DNA from: an uncultured Granulosicoccaceae bacterium
Lineage (GTDB): Bacteria > Pseudomonadota > Gammaproteobacteria > Granulosicoccales > Granulosicoccaceae
NCBI GenBank assembly: GCA_937931165.1
Contig: CALHCI010000085.1
Location: forward strand, 1-46,641
Length of the DNA stretch: 46,641 nucleotides
Direction: 5' to 3'
The position numbers and the translations under genes were made by a program. The notes beneath the pieces are model-generated. The model saw only the letters and a list, made by a program, of their open reading frames with translations. It did no database searches and was not told the DNA's origin. This document shows positions 1-8,602 of the stretch, in pieces (the first letter of the stretch is position 1; every line of letters starts with the position of its first letter).

Positions 1-884
1 GAGCCGTCTTCAGATGTCGGAAGGCCTTGCGCTTCTATGCAGCCAGTGTTGGGGTTATCGTCTCTGTTGAGTTTTCTTAGCTGATTGTTTACCGGCAGGC
101 TGGCTGTTTCGCCGCAGATAAAAGGGCGGCCGGGGTCGTACCAGGGTTCATTCTGAAAGGCGGTGATCAGATTGTAGAGTGTGTCTCCGTAGACGTGTTC
201 GTCCCTGCCGTCTGACTCACCCTGGTGCCAGAGAATTCCGTCAACTGACGATTTGTGCGGGAGATCATTTACCGCTAACGAAACCTTATTGCGAATTTCA
301 TTAAAAAAGCTGCCCTGCGGATCCCAGTGACTGATTGGCTGCCCGGGTGCAGTAATTAGCACAAAGCCTACAACCCGATCTGCGCGGCGTTCTACCACAC
401 GCTTGCCAAAATGCAGGCTGAAGTTATTTGCCGGATCGGTACCCGGGTTGGTCCGTGGAAACCAGCCCCGGTCCCATATCTGGTAAAGGCTCGCAACCTG
501 CCATCCGTTGTCGGTAAAGGCAAATACGCGCTCATCCGATGTATCGATCGCTGCGTCGAAAGAGGTACCGCCGCCAAGTGCGTTGGACTGACCTGTGACC
601 AGGATCACATCAGTGATGTCTGCCATGGTGGGCGGCTGTGGTGCCGCCTGTGGTTCCGGTTGCGTTTCTGGCTCGGCTGTTGGAGCGGGCTGTGGAGCGG
701 GTTCCGGTTGTGTAGCCGGCACTGGCACGGTGGCGGGTGTGACGACAGCAAGGTTTTCCGTCGTTTTGCTGGTCAGGATGTTGTTACCGTCGCAGGCACT
801 GAGTAGTGCTATCAGCATGGCGAGCAGAAATATTTTTGTTCTGTGGCTGGCTACTTTTGTGGATTGACTGCGTGAAAGATTCAA
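1..884 (-). CDS. SGNH/sialate O-acetylesterase-like lipoprotein (partial, C-terminus outside window)
   Basis: This is an N-terminal fragment read leftwards that runs off the window start. From a TTG at 882-884 the protein begins with a basic n-region, a hydrophobic stretch and a lipobox (LLSAC), so it is a predicted lipoprotein. A Pro/Glu/Gln-rich linker follows, then an esterase domain with the GQSN nucleophile block and the HQGES block; the terminal Asp-His block lies outside. An internal ATG at 816-818 is possible but would give a signal lacking positive charges. The protein closely resembles the lipoprotein encoded at 17623-18642, with the same order of blocks and a shared WDRGW segment, so the two are paralogs. 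Family members remove acetyl groups from carbohydrates. The substrate here is unknown. Confidence 0.8.
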   Translation of the reverse strand, partial: MNLSRSQSTKVASHRTKIFLLAMLIALLSACDGNNILTSKTTENLAVVTPATVPVPATQPEPAPQPAPTAEPETQPEPQAAPQPPTMADITDVILVTGQSNALGGGTSFDAAIDTSDERVFAFTDNGWQVASLYQIWDRGWFPRTNPGTDPANNFSLHFGKRVVERRADRVVGFVLITAPGQPISHWDPQGSFFNEIRNKVSLAVNDLPHKSSVDGILWHQGESDGRDEHVYGDTLYNLITAFQNEPWYDPGRPFICGETASLPVNNQLRKLNRDDNPNTGCIEAQGLPTSEDG

Positions 885-1309
885 TGAACTAAACCTGAAA
901 TTGTAAGCGGATGAGCACGGCGGGCGGTAAGGGTCACACAATAGGTGCTTTGGATAACAGCCACAAGCAGGGCATTTAAAACTTGTTCACAACCAGGCGC
1001 ATTGCTGTCTGGTGGTTGAACAGTCGATTGTGAACAACATCCGGAAACGGTCAGTAAAGTCTTCTTGTTTTGATTTGGTGAAATCAGTCGCTGCGGTCCC
1101 AAAATGACCCATTCGTTGCGCGGTTAGGTATACTTCCCACACTGGGGTTAAACGTGTTTCTGTGCGGTAAGCGGGCACGCTGTCTGTGCCGGTCATGAGG
1201 TTTATGCCCTTTGAGAGTTACATGAGAATCTAATTTGGGCGGGCTTTGTTTTTTAATCCGGTTGCCCGCGATTCTCCTTATTTTAGTGTTCGATGTAAAG
1301 CGCCCCGAT
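885..1309. other. Intergenic region with a 10-bp inverted repeat
   Basis: No convincing gene is visible between the divergent esterase lipoprotein and the DMT exporter. The region holds a perfect inverted repeat, TTGTTCACAA at 983-992 and TTGTGAACAA at 1028-1037. A competing inner pairing exists between 986-996 and about 1010-1021 (CAACCAG with CTGG/GGTTG). Small reading frames here show no recognisable protein signal. Promoters for both flanking genes should lie in this stretch, but I cannot pick them with confidence. Confidence 0.5.
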
Positions 1310-2209
1310 ATGCAAACAATAAAACGAGACCGTAAGGCCAATCTTACCGGTGCCTTCTGGATGGTGTTTGCGATGGCTGCCTTCGCCATTGAGGATGTTT
1401 ACATCAAGGCAGCATCCACTGTGCTGCCGGTGAGTCAGGTGCTGGTGCTGTTCGGGCTGGGCGGCGCGATGGTTTTTCTGGCAGCAGCGATTATGCGTGG
1501 CGAATCTATCTTAAGCAGGGCAGTGATCTCCAGGCCAATGCAGATTCGTGTGCTGTTTGAAATTGCCGGTCGTTTGTTTTTTGTACTTGCCATCGCGCTT
1601 TCATCGCTATCGTCTGCCACCGTTATTTTGCAGGCGACTCCTGTCTTTGTGGTGGCTGGTGCAGCGATCTTTTTTGGCGAACGGGTGGGGTTGAGACGCT
1701 GGCTGGCAATTATTGTCGGTTTGATCGGCGTCATTGTTATTGTGCAACCGGGGGCCAGTGGCTTTACCCCTGTGTCTTTGCTTGCGGTGGCCGGTATGTT
1801 GGGCTTTGCCGGACGGGATCTGGCCAGTCGTGCGGCACCTTTGTCATTGAGTACCGCCGTGCTGGGCTTTTATGGTTTTCTTGCGATTGTTGTTGCCGGT
1901 GCGTTATATCGGCTAAGAGACACCGAGGCTTTTTACCCGGTGACTGCCGAGCAGGGTATGGTTTTAGGTGGCGCGGTGTTCTCCGGTGTTGCTGCTTATG
2001 CCTGCCTGATGAAAGCAATGCGTACCGGTGAAGTGGCTGCAGTGACGCCATTCAGATACACAAGGCTAATATTCGGGGTGGCGTGTGGTGTGGTGCTGTT
2101 TAATGAGCAACTGACTCTTTCTGTGATGATTGGCTGTAGTCTGATTGTATTTTCAGGTTTGTTTATTATTGTTCGACAGGACAAGCGTGGTGCGCCAGCG
2201 GGCAGGTAG
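1310..2209 (+). CDS. DMT-superfamily transporter (EamA family)
   Basis: This is a 299-residue integral membrane protein with about ten hydrophobic segments arranged as two EamA repeats, the usual size for drug/metabolite transporters of the inner membrane. The first repeat contains the family-typical SSATVILQATPVFV segment and an FGERVG motif. The second contains the AAVTPFRYTRLIFGVACG pattern and an FNEQLT motif. I chose the ATG at 1310 because it gives a standard N-terminus (basic residues, then the first membrane helix). A TTG at 1235 in the same frame would add 25 atypical residues. Substrates in this family (amino acids, nucleosides, metabolites) cannot be told from sequence. A second EamA protein is encoded at 29900-30775. 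Confidence 0.85.
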   Translation: MQTIKRDRKANLTGAFWMVFAMAAFAIEDVYIKAASTVLPVSQVLVLFGLGGAMVFLAAAIMRGESILSRAVISRPMQIRVLFEIAGRLFFVLAIALSSLSSATVILQATPVFVVAGAAIFFGERVGLRRWLAIIVGLIGVIVIVQPGASGFTPVSLLAVAGMLGFAGRDLASRAAPLSLSTAVLGFYGFLAIVVAGALYRLRDTEAFYPVTAEQGMVLGGAVFSGVAAYACLMKAMRTGEVAAVTPFRYTRLIFGVACGVVLFNEQLTLSVMIGCSLIVFSGLFIIVRQDKRGAPAGR

Positions 2210-2282
2210 TCGTACCGGTGGTAGTACCGGCACTTATTGCTGCCGCTGGCTATCAGGTTTTGTATAGCTGCCTTGCAAAATA

Positions 2283-3158
2283 CTAGAGTAAAGCCAGGTT
2301 CGTCATTGCCTGTCGTATTGTATTTTTTGTCTCTTCGCACAGCCCGACTATCGGCACGCGGCACGCTTCATCACACAGCCCGAGTAATGAGCACGCGTAC
2401 TTTGCCCCGGCCGGACTGGGCTCGGCAAACAATGCCGTGTGTAATGGCATTAATCTATGCTGTAAGTCCAGCGCTGAAGCGTAATCACCCTTAGCGCATA
2501 ACTCCTGTAGCTGCCTGCACCGTGCGGGTGCAACATTTGCGGTAACCGAAATACAACCCTGTCCACCATGGGCGTTGTAGGCGACAGTGGTAGGGTCTTC
2601 ACCGGAAAGAAAACAAAACTTCTTGCTGCCAATTAATAACCGTTCTTTGATTGGTCGGGATAGATCACAGGTGGCATCTTTAACGCCAACAACATGCTCA
2701 AGTGCGGCGATTCGCGCCATGGTTTCAGGCAGGATATCTATAATGGTTCTGGGTGGTACATTGTAGGCAATGACAGGAAGCCTGGTTGTTTCATTAAGCC
2801 GCGCAAAGTGCTGGAAAATACCTTCCTGGTTGGGGCGGTTGTAGTATCCCATGACATGCAGCACTGCGTCGGCTCCGGCACTGGCAGCGATATCGGCGTA
2901 GGCTATGGCATCGACAGGATTATTTGAACCGGCCCCGGCAATTACCGGTATTTGATTTCCCGACTCATGCACCGCAATTTCAACAACTCGCTGATATTCC
3001 TGACTATCAAGTGTTGATGCTTCACCGGTAGTGCCTACGGCCACAATGGCGTTGGTGCCATGTTCGAGATGGTGGTGAATAAGCGCTTTTAGTGCCTGCT
3101 CATCTACGGCACCGTTTTGGAAAGGGGTGATCAATGCGACCATTGAACCGTGAAACAT
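2283..3158 (-). CDS. dapA: 4-hydroxy-tetrahydrodipicolinate synthase
   Basis: The 291-residue protein is a complete class I aldolase of the DHDPS family, which condenses pyruvate with aspartate semialdehyde in the lysine/diaminopimelate pathway in the cytoplasm. Visible active-site elements are the GTTGE motif (Thr-Thr near residue 44), the GYYN segment, the YNVPPRT segment carrying the catalytic tyrosine and substrate-binding arginine, and the Schiff-base lysine in GVKDAT. The start is supported by an AGGAGA ribosome binding site a few bases upstream. It lies downstream of, and on the same strand as, a dioxygenase gene, but a terminator-like hairpin separates them. Related aldolases in this fold use other keto acids, but the residue set here is that of true DapA. 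Confidence 0.9.
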   Translation of the reverse strand: MFHGSMVALITPFQNGAVDEQALKALIHHHLEHGTNAIVAVGTTGEASTLDSQEYQRVVEIAVHESGNQIPVIAGAGSNNPVDAIAYADIAASAGADAVLHVMGYYNRPNQEGIFQHFARLNETTRLPVIAYNVPPRTIIDILPETMARIAALEHVVGVKDATCDLSRPIKERLLIGSKKFCFLSGEDPTTVAYNAHGGQGCISVTANVAPARCRQLQELCAKGDYASALDLQHRLMPLHTALFAEPSPAGAKYACSLLGLCDEACRVPIVGLCEETKNTIRQAMTNLALL

Positions 3159-3193
3159 GCTCTTCTCCTGAAGCTTGTGTTTGCACGGCCCTA

Positions 3194-3232
3194 TAAAAAA
3201 AAACCCGGAGCCTGTGCAGGCTGCCGGGGTTT
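3194..3232 (-). terminator. Intrinsic terminator-like hairpin in front of dapA
   Basis: Read on the minus strand, a GC-rich hairpin (CCCGG and GCCTG arms around a TG loop, 3204-3229) is followed by an uninterrupted run of nine T residues. It sits about 180 bases after the stop of the dioxygenase gene and about 45 bases before the dapA start. It may end transcription from upstream, or act as an attenuator if dapA is transcribed from the promoter candidate at 3347-3375. Confidence 0.75.
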
Positions 3233-3346
3233 CACTACATGTTTGTGTTGTTAACCTGGTTCCTACATACGTGCGTGTTTATGCACCTGTTTTCTGGAAA
3301 CCGGTTTGTCTAGTTTAGTTTTTGCAATTTGACTGTTCACACACTT

Positions 3347-3375
3347 ATGATCTGTGTTGTGACGGCAGTTGTCAA
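3347..3375 (-). promoter_or_regulatory. Candidate sigma-70 promoter for dapA
   Basis: On the minus strand there is a perfect -35 hexamer TTGACA (3375-3370). After 17 bases it is followed by GATCAT (3352-3347), matching four of six positions of a -10 box. Transcription from here would include the terminator-like hairpin at 3194-3232 in the dapA leader. This is a pattern match only. Confidence 0.4.
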
Positions 3376-3412
3376 TAATGCTCATTACTTTATAAGCCGC
3401 ACCAGAAGCATA

Positions 3413-4390
3413 CTAACGGCTTTGTGGTGGTGGAAAACCGTTCTGACCGGGAAAGTCGGGGGCCAGCTCACGTGCATTGGGCATTTTAATCCATAGTCGT
3501 AAAAGCTTTCTGCGTTGTTCCGGTTCCGGATAGTCTTCGAAGCTGGTTCGTGAATGCATCACAGTATAGTTGTTGGCAAATAGCATATCCCCCGGCTCCA
3601 GCATCATATCGAGTCTCACCTCCGGGCTGTGGGTAATCTGATCGAAAATATCCAGTGCTTCTGTCTCGACACTGGAAAGCGGCTGCTGTTGTTGTTCATG
3701 CTCCAACTCGATGTACTGGCGCAGGTAGCGGCAGGCAAGTTTCCCTTTGTGGTAACTGAAGACCGGGGATTTGTTAATGCCATCACCCAGATGTGCATAG
3801 TAGAGTGGACGATAGAACAATCCGATGTACTGCGGGTAGTTTTCCAGAAACTCGTTGTACACTGCAGCTGAGCTCACCAGACTGGTCAGTCCGCCAGACT
3901 TTGCCTTACGAATGCACAGGAGTCCGAATACATCGGAAAGATCAGTGTGGTAGGGCAGGTAGGCGTTGGTTTCATACACCCGTGTGTCTTTTTTTGTCAG
4001 ATCCCCCACGTTCATAACCCGGCCAATCAAATCACCATTCGGGTTTTGACGGACCGGTGTGCCCAGTTGCAGACCTGCCGCGTAATAGATAGCTTGCAGC
4101 TCTTCTTCGGTATACCGGTGTGCCGGAAGGCCACGCAACACGACAAACCCTCTGCCGTCTTCCATTTCCACACTGCACTGTTTAAGTAACGGGCTGGCCT
4201 GGTTGAGCGGAAAGTCATCACTACAAAAATCCGGATAAGTCAGATTGCGTGATTTGAGCCCTGCCAGACCCTCATCTATATCGGTTATGACCTCTTGGGT
4301 AAGCGGGTATATCCATGAACTGTCGTTTTGAAGTTGTGCACCATGCCATGAGGATAAGCCGGTGATTTTGTCAGTGAGTATCCGTTGCAT
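3413..4390 (-). CDS. TauD/TfdA-family Fe(II)/2-oxoglutarate-dependent dioxygenase
   Basis: The 325-residue soluble protein belongs to the TauD/gamma-butyrobetaine hydroxylase-like superfamily. The iron-binding His-x-Asp lies in the YHTDLSDVFGLLCI segment, the distal histidine in NNYTVMHSRTSFED, and the 2-oxoglutarate-binding arginine in RRKLLRLWIK, so the metal and cosubstrate sites look intact. The family hydroxylates or oxidatively cleaves small carboxylates, sulfonates and quaternary amines; the substrate here is not evident. It is divergent from the truncated aldehyde dehydrogenase at 4598 and upstream of dapA. The nearby FAD/GcvT dehydrogenase and importer make a zwitterionic N-methyl compound a reasonable guess, but this is inference only. 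Confidence 0.85.
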   Translation of the reverse strand: MQRILTDKITGLSSWHGAQLQNDSSWIYPLTQEVITDIDEGLAGLKSRNLTYPDFCSDDFPLNQASPLLKQCSVEMEDGRGFVVLRGLPAHRYTEEELQAIYYAAGLQLGTPVRQNPNGDLIGRVMNVGDLTKKDTRVYETNAYLPYHTDLSDVFGLLCIRKAKSGGLTSLVSSAAVYNEFLENYPQYIGLFYRPLYYAHLGDGINKSPVFSYHKGKLACRYLRQYIELEHEQQQQPLSSVETEALDIFDQITHSPEVRLDMMLEPGDMLFANNYTVMHSRTSFEDYPEPEQRRKLLRLWIKMPNARELAPDFPGQNGFPPPQSR

Positions 4391-4597
4391 TAGCGGTCAT
4401 GAGTGACTGGTATTCCCCGATGTTATTACATTTGCCGGCAACAGCAAGTAAAAACCATTTTAGGTAGTTGATTTTAAAAATTAGAGTGCAGGTACTCAGG
4501 TGTTTCCCGCAGCTGCAGCGTTACAGTTAGCGTCGGAATGTTGCCTGCCTGGAGCGGCAGGGCAGTTTCAGCAGGGGTTTATTAAGGGAGAGTGGTG

Positions 4598-5026
4598 ATG
4601 ATGGGAACAGCGCATACGTATACGGAAATGCAGACACTGGATATCTGTAACCCGTTTAATAATGAAGTGGTGAAGGTGCTGCCGATTGATGGGCGTACCG
4701 AAGTTCTGGAAGCATTGTCAAAGTTGAGCAGTTACGACTACCGGTTGTCCGGTTGGCAACGCTATCAGATTCTCTCGCGATTGTGTTCTTTGGTGGAAAA
4801 ACACGCGGCCGAACTACAACAAACCATCTCTCTTGAATCCGGCAAAACGCTGCGCGACTCAGCTATCGAAATCAAGCGAGCCTGCCAGGTGTTATTGCTT
4901 TCGGCAGAAGAGGCCAAACGCATCAATGGCGAACTGATTCCACTTGATTCGGTTGCCGGCATGGATAGCGGCTTTGCTATGGTGTCCCGAGAGCCGCTGG
5001 GCATAGTTGCAGCGATAACACCTTAA
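4598..5026 (+). pseudogene. Truncated NAD(P)-dependent aldehyde dehydrogenase (N-terminal third only)
   Basis: The frame encodes about 142 residues that match the N-terminal part of the aldehyde dehydrogenase superfamily. A segment SLESGKTLRDS and the hallmark REPLGIVAAITP are clear. Translation then stops exactly where the family continues with an Asn-Phe-Pro motif, so the catalytic glutamate and cysteine regions are absent. Normal length is about 475 residues. The start has a good ribosome binding site (AAGGGAG at 4584-4590). Bases just after the stop still resemble the expected continuation with small deletions, and within 40 bases the convergent neighbour ends. I regard it as a decayed gene. 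The original enzyme may have served the pathway of its neighbours. Confidence 0.8.
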
Positions 5027-5065
5027 CCATTAACAGATTTCAACCGATATGACGATATTGGTTGA

Positions 5066-7477
5066 TCACTCGCAGTAGGCAGGACCGTTGATTATATTTC
5101 CGCGGTAATGAGTGCGCGCAATATCGAGGTCTGCTGTGAGGATCTCGTTGTGCTCGAGCCTCTCGATTGCCGGGCTATCTGACAATAGAAGCAGTGCTAC
5201 CGGTTTGCCAACTCTATAACCGAATGCAGCGGATGTGGATTTCCCGACAATATGACCATCAATGTATACGGGTTCATTGCCCAGCGGTATTGCGTTGGGA
5301 TCATTCAGAACCATGGTGGCAATTCTGGCAGAAATTGGTGTTTGTGACGCTTTCTCTAATGCTTCACGACCAATGAATGTTTTGTTGAAATCAACGGTGT
5401 TACCCAGTGCAGCCTGAAACGGATTGATGTCTGCGTCGAGATCATGGCCGTAAGAAAGGAAGCCCTTTTCTATACGCATTGATGTTTGCGCAAATGCGCC
5501 GGCAGGTTTAGCGCCTGCATCAATTAGTGCCTGGCAAAGACGGCTTGCATTGGCTGAGCTAGAGGTAAGTTCCCAACCCGGCTCTCCGACGTAGCTTAAC
5601 CGGGTAGCCCTGACGGGAATATTGTTAAGACTGGCTTCGGCATGATGAAAGAAACCGAGGGTGTTGAGATGATCAGCGCCCATAGCGCTGACAATGCCGG
5701 CACTGTGCGGCCCCATAAGCGCATAAACGCATTTGTCTTCAGTGATGTCTTTTATGTTGACTTGTTGTTTGGCGTCTCTGTGGCGATTGAGCCAAGCAAT
5801 GTCCCTTTTAATTGCCGTAGTACCGGTATAAAGGTGAAACACATCTTCGGTGAGGCGAAGTGCCACCAGATCACTTTCATAGCCGCCGCGCTCGTTGAGC
5901 AGGCCCGTATAGATAGCGCGCCCGGGTTCGCGATTAATGTTGTTGCAACACAGTCTCTGCAGAAAGGCCTCTGCATCAGGGCCTGCAATTTCTATTTTTC
6001 CGAATGTAGATGAATCAAACAGTGCGGCGTGATGGTGAGCCTGATTGACTTCGTTGCCAACCTGCTCAAACCAGTCCGGTTTGTCCATCGTGAGTTTTGG
6101 CTCTGTAGTCTTGTTAAAATACAGCGGTCGTTCCCACCCGAACACCTGGCCGAAGTGTGCGTTGTGCTGTTGCCATATTGAGTGTGCCGGTGTTTGCCGT
6201 AAGTTTCTGGCGGTACTCCACTGATAGCCCGGGTAATGAATGGCATAGTGTTCGCCAAGTACCTGAGGCGCGCGTTCAGACAGCAGCTTTGCCGAGTTAA
6301 AGACGGCTGCGAATCTTTTTGGATCTGCTTCAGATAAGTCGGTTGGGGTATGTCCGTTTACAATGCAATGTGCCAGTGCCATACCTGCGCCCCCGCCTGT
6401 TGCTACTCCCACCGAATTCATGCCACAACCAAGAAACAACCCCCGGGTTTCCGCCGCTTCGCCTAATAGAAATGATCCGTCCGGTGTGAAACTTTCGGGG
6501 CCGTTTAACAACATGCGAATCTCTGCATCGGCAAGGCAGGGGAGTCGATGCAATGCGTTGTTCATCATGGGTTCGAAGTGATCCCAGTCTTCCTGCAGCA
6601 GTTGGAAAGAGAAGTCTTCACCCAGTGTTTCCGGTGCGATGGGTTTGCCCATCGGTTCAAAACAACCCACCAGCAGTCCACCAGAGTCATCTCTGATGTA
6701 GAGATGGCTATCGTGATCGGATAACGTAGGCAAGTTTCCGGTAATGCCATCGATAGGTTGTGTTAGCAGGTAAAAGTGTTCACACGGGTATACAGGAATA
6801 TCGACATTGGCCATCGCAGCGACACTTCTGCTCCATAGTCCGGTGCACACGGCTACAGCATCACAACGTATTGTTCCGCGACTGGTTTCTATGCGGTGAA
6901 TTTTACCGTCCATGGTGGCTATTGCATCAACAGAGGTTTGTTCAAATATTTTTGCACCATTGTCTTTTGCCCCTTTAACCAGCGCCGCACAGACATCCGA
7001 GGGGCTGACTCTGCCATCAGCCGGTGACCAGACTGCGCCAACCACATCACTGGTATTGAGTAATGGCCAATGGTGTTTAATTTCATCAATGCCAATTGAG
7101 TTAGCGGTTAATCCGTAGAGGTGTGCCAGAGACTCCTGCCGACGAATATGAGCCAGCCGATCATGGTTGGTGGCAATTGAAAGCGAACCTTTGTTGATCC
7201 AGCCGGTTGCCTGACCGGTTTCTTCCTCCAGAGAGCGGTACAGTGAAATAGAGTAACGAATCAGATCGGTCAGGTTGCGGGTTGAGCGTAGTGCACGGAC
7301 CTGTGCGGCCGAATGCCAGGTGGTACCGGAAGTGAGTTGATTGCGTTCGATTAGAATGGCATCGGTGATGCCCAGCTTTGAAAGATGATACAGCGTGGAG
7401 CAGCCCATAATGCCGCCGCCGATTACCACAATCGACGCATGTGGTGGCAGGGAATCAGATGAAGTTTCTGCTGACAT
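5066..7477 (-). CDS. FAD-dependent dehydrogenase fused to a GcvT-like domain (dimethylglycine/sarcosine dehydrogenase-like)
   Basis: The protein has about 804 residues from the ATG at 7475-7477. An upstream in-frame start would add a non-conserved 56-residue extension. The N-terminus has a Rossmann FAD motif (VVIGGGIMGCSTLYHL), then TSGTTWHSAA, whose histidine corresponds to the residue that covalently holds FAD in mammalian DMGDH and sarcosine dehydrogenase. The middle is an FAO-type linker. The C-terminal half is aminomethyltransferase-like (LSYVGEPGWEL, RIEKGFLSYGHDLDAD, FIGREAL). Such enzymes oxidise N-methyl amino acids and pass the carbon to tetrahydrofolate. It is divergent from an ABC importer (SBP start at 7664), which suggests that the importer supplies its substrate. 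A paralog of similar architecture is at 21976-24414. Confidence 0.88.
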   Translation of the reverse strand: MSAETSSDSLPPHASIVVIGGGIMGCSTLYHLSKLGITDAILIERNQLTSGTTWHSAAQVRALRSTRNLTDLIRYSISLYRSLEEETGQATGWINKGSLSIATNHDRLAHIRRQESLAHLYGLTANSIGIDEIKHHWPLLNTSDVVGAVWSPADGRVSPSDVCAALVKGAKDNGAKIFEQTSVDAIATMDGKIHRIETSRGTIRCDAVAVCTGLWSRSVAAMANVDIPVYPCEHFYLLTQPIDGITGNLPTLSDHDSHLYIRDDSGGLLVGCFEPMGKPIAPETLGEDFSFQLLQEDWDHFEPMMNNALHRLPCLADAEIRMLLNGPESFTPDGSFLLGEAAETRGLFLGCGMNSVGVATGGGAGMALAHCIVNGHTPTDLSEADPKRFAAVFNSAKLLSERAPQVLGEHYAIHYPGYQWSTARNLRQTPAHSIWQQHNAHFGQVFGWERPLYFNKTTEPKLTMDKPDWFEQVGNEVNQAHHHAALFDSSTFGKIEIAGPDAEAFLQRLCCNNINREPGRAIYTGLLNERGGYESDLVALRLTEDVFHLYTGTTAIKRDIAWLNRHRDAKQQVNIKDITEDKCVYALMGPHSAGIVSAMGADHLNTLGFFHHAEASLNNIPVRATRLSYVGEPGWELTSSSANASRLCQALIDAGAKPAGAFAQTSMRIEKGFLSYGHDLDADINPFQAALGNTVDFNKTFIGREALEKASQTPISARIATMVLNDPNAIPLGNEPVYIDGHIVGKSTSAAFGYRVGKPVALLLLSDSPAIERLEHNEILTADLDIARTHYRGNIINGPAYCE

Positions 7478-7663
7478 ATTAAAAAACGCGATTAGTGACG
7501 ATCTTGTGAGTCTACACAGGTATTTAGCGTATTTGCACGCAACGGGAGACGGTAAATTGCTATCTCCTATCCGTGTTGGTAATCTGTGCAGATCACCACG
7601 TACAGTCGTAAAGCGGTTACCCGTCGGCTTTGTGTGGGTGATCAATCAAACAGAGGAAAGTCG

Positions 7664-8503
7664 ATGAAACGCAGATTACTGGCAATGTCTACAGCACTTG
7701 CTGCAACTATGCTGAGCTCTACAGCCGCCTATGCTGCCGAGTGTACCAATGATGTCTGGAAAAGAGTAATGGAACGCGGCAAAGTGGTTGTTGGCGTAAA
7801 GGCCGATTACAAGCCGTGGGGATACCGTGATACTGATGGCAGTATCATCGGCATGGAAATTGACTTTGCACAGGCAGCAGCAGATGCAATGGGTGTTGAA
7901 CTTGAGACGGTAGCGGTACAGTCTTCCAATCGTATGCAGTTTCTCGAGCAGGGCAAAATCGACATGATGATCGCTACCATGTCTGACCGCGCTGATCGTC
8001 GCGAGATCGTCGGTATTGTGCAGCCAAACTACTACACCTCCGGCACCAACATCATGGCACCCAAGGCACTCGGTTTTTCAGAATGGGAAGATCTGCGTGG
8101 TAAGCCTGTTTGTGGTAAGCAGGGCGCATTTTACAATCAGGTAGTCACCGAACGTTATGGTGTTGAAGTGGTGGCTTTTACCGGTAATGCCGAGGCAAAG
8201 CAGGCACTGCGTGATAAGAAATGCGTCGCGTGGGTATATGATGATTCTTCTATCGGCTCTGATCTTTCTTCCGGTGAGTTTGAAGATTTCGAAATGCCGC
8301 TGGCATCAGAAGATGACAACCCCTGGGGTATGGCGGTACCACTTGCAGAAAGAGACTGTGTCTTTGGCAATTTTATGTCCGGCCTTACGTTTAATATGCA
8401 CCAGTCCGGCAAGTTGATTGAGCTTGAGGAAAAGTGGGGCATTCAGGCAACAAAATATCTGGCTGACAAAAAAGATCAATACGGAGACTGGCTGGCCGAG
8501 TAG
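7664..8503 (+). CDS. ABC transporter substrate-binding protein, family 3 (polar amino acid type)
   Basis: The 279-residue periplasmic binding protein has a classical signal peptide (MKRR start, hydrophobic core, cleavage likely after AYAA). The mature part has the SBP_bac_3 pattern: an opening VVVGVKADYKPWGYRD strand, an EIDFAQAAADAMG helix, and the domain-2 signature GKPVCGKQGAFYN. The ATG at 7664 was chosen because it follows an AGAGGAAAG ribosome binding site and starts the signal peptide. It is the first gene of an importer operon with two permeases and an ATPase. A strong hairpin follows the gene, a common way to keep binding protein in excess over permease. The substrate is not determinable; context suggests a methylated amino-acid-like compound. 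Confidence 0.9.
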   Translation: MKRRLLAMSTALAATMLSSTAAYAAECTNDVWKRVMERGKVVVGVKADYKPWGYRDTDGSIIGMEIDFAQAAADAMGVELETVAVQSSNRMQFLEQGKIDMMIATMSDRADRREIVGIVQPNYYTSGTNIMAPKALGFSEWEDLRGKPVCGKQGAFYNQVVTERYGVEVVAFTGNAEAKQALRDKKCVAWVYDDSSIGSDLSSGEFEDFEMPLASEDDNPWGMAVPLAERDCVFGNFMSGLTFNMHQSGKLIELEEKWGIQATKYLADKKDQYGDWLAE

Positions 8504-8541
8504 GTCTTATCTTTATTGTTGAAGTCACAAGGCTGAAATCA

Positions 8542-8580
8542 GAGGGGTCGGACAGCTGCAAAGCTGTTCCGGCCCCTTTT
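8542..8580 (+). terminator. Intercistronic hairpin with T-run
   Basis: The arms AGGGGTCGGACAGCT and AGCTGTTCCGGCCCCT pair almost perfectly around a short GCAA loop and are followed by TTTT. The structure lies between the binding-protein gene and the first permease. It is likely a partial terminator or 3' stabiliser rather than the end of the operon. Confidence 0.8.
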
Positions 8581-8602
8581 ATTTCATGTTTGCGGGCTAG
8601 TC

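Noticed and set aside
1764-2051. Reading frames antisense to the DMT exporter and similar overlapping frames throughout
   Set aside because: They lie opposite or out of frame within well-supported genes and show no family signals or ribosome binding sites.
3194-3375. Lysine riboswitch in front of dapA
   Set aside because: The leader is too short for the lysine riboswitch and lacks its conserved core; only a terminator-like hairpin is seen.
5066-7477. DMSP demethylase DmdA
   Set aside because: DmdA has only the GcvT-like domain and is about 370 residues long; this protein carries an N-terminal FAD dehydrogenase half.
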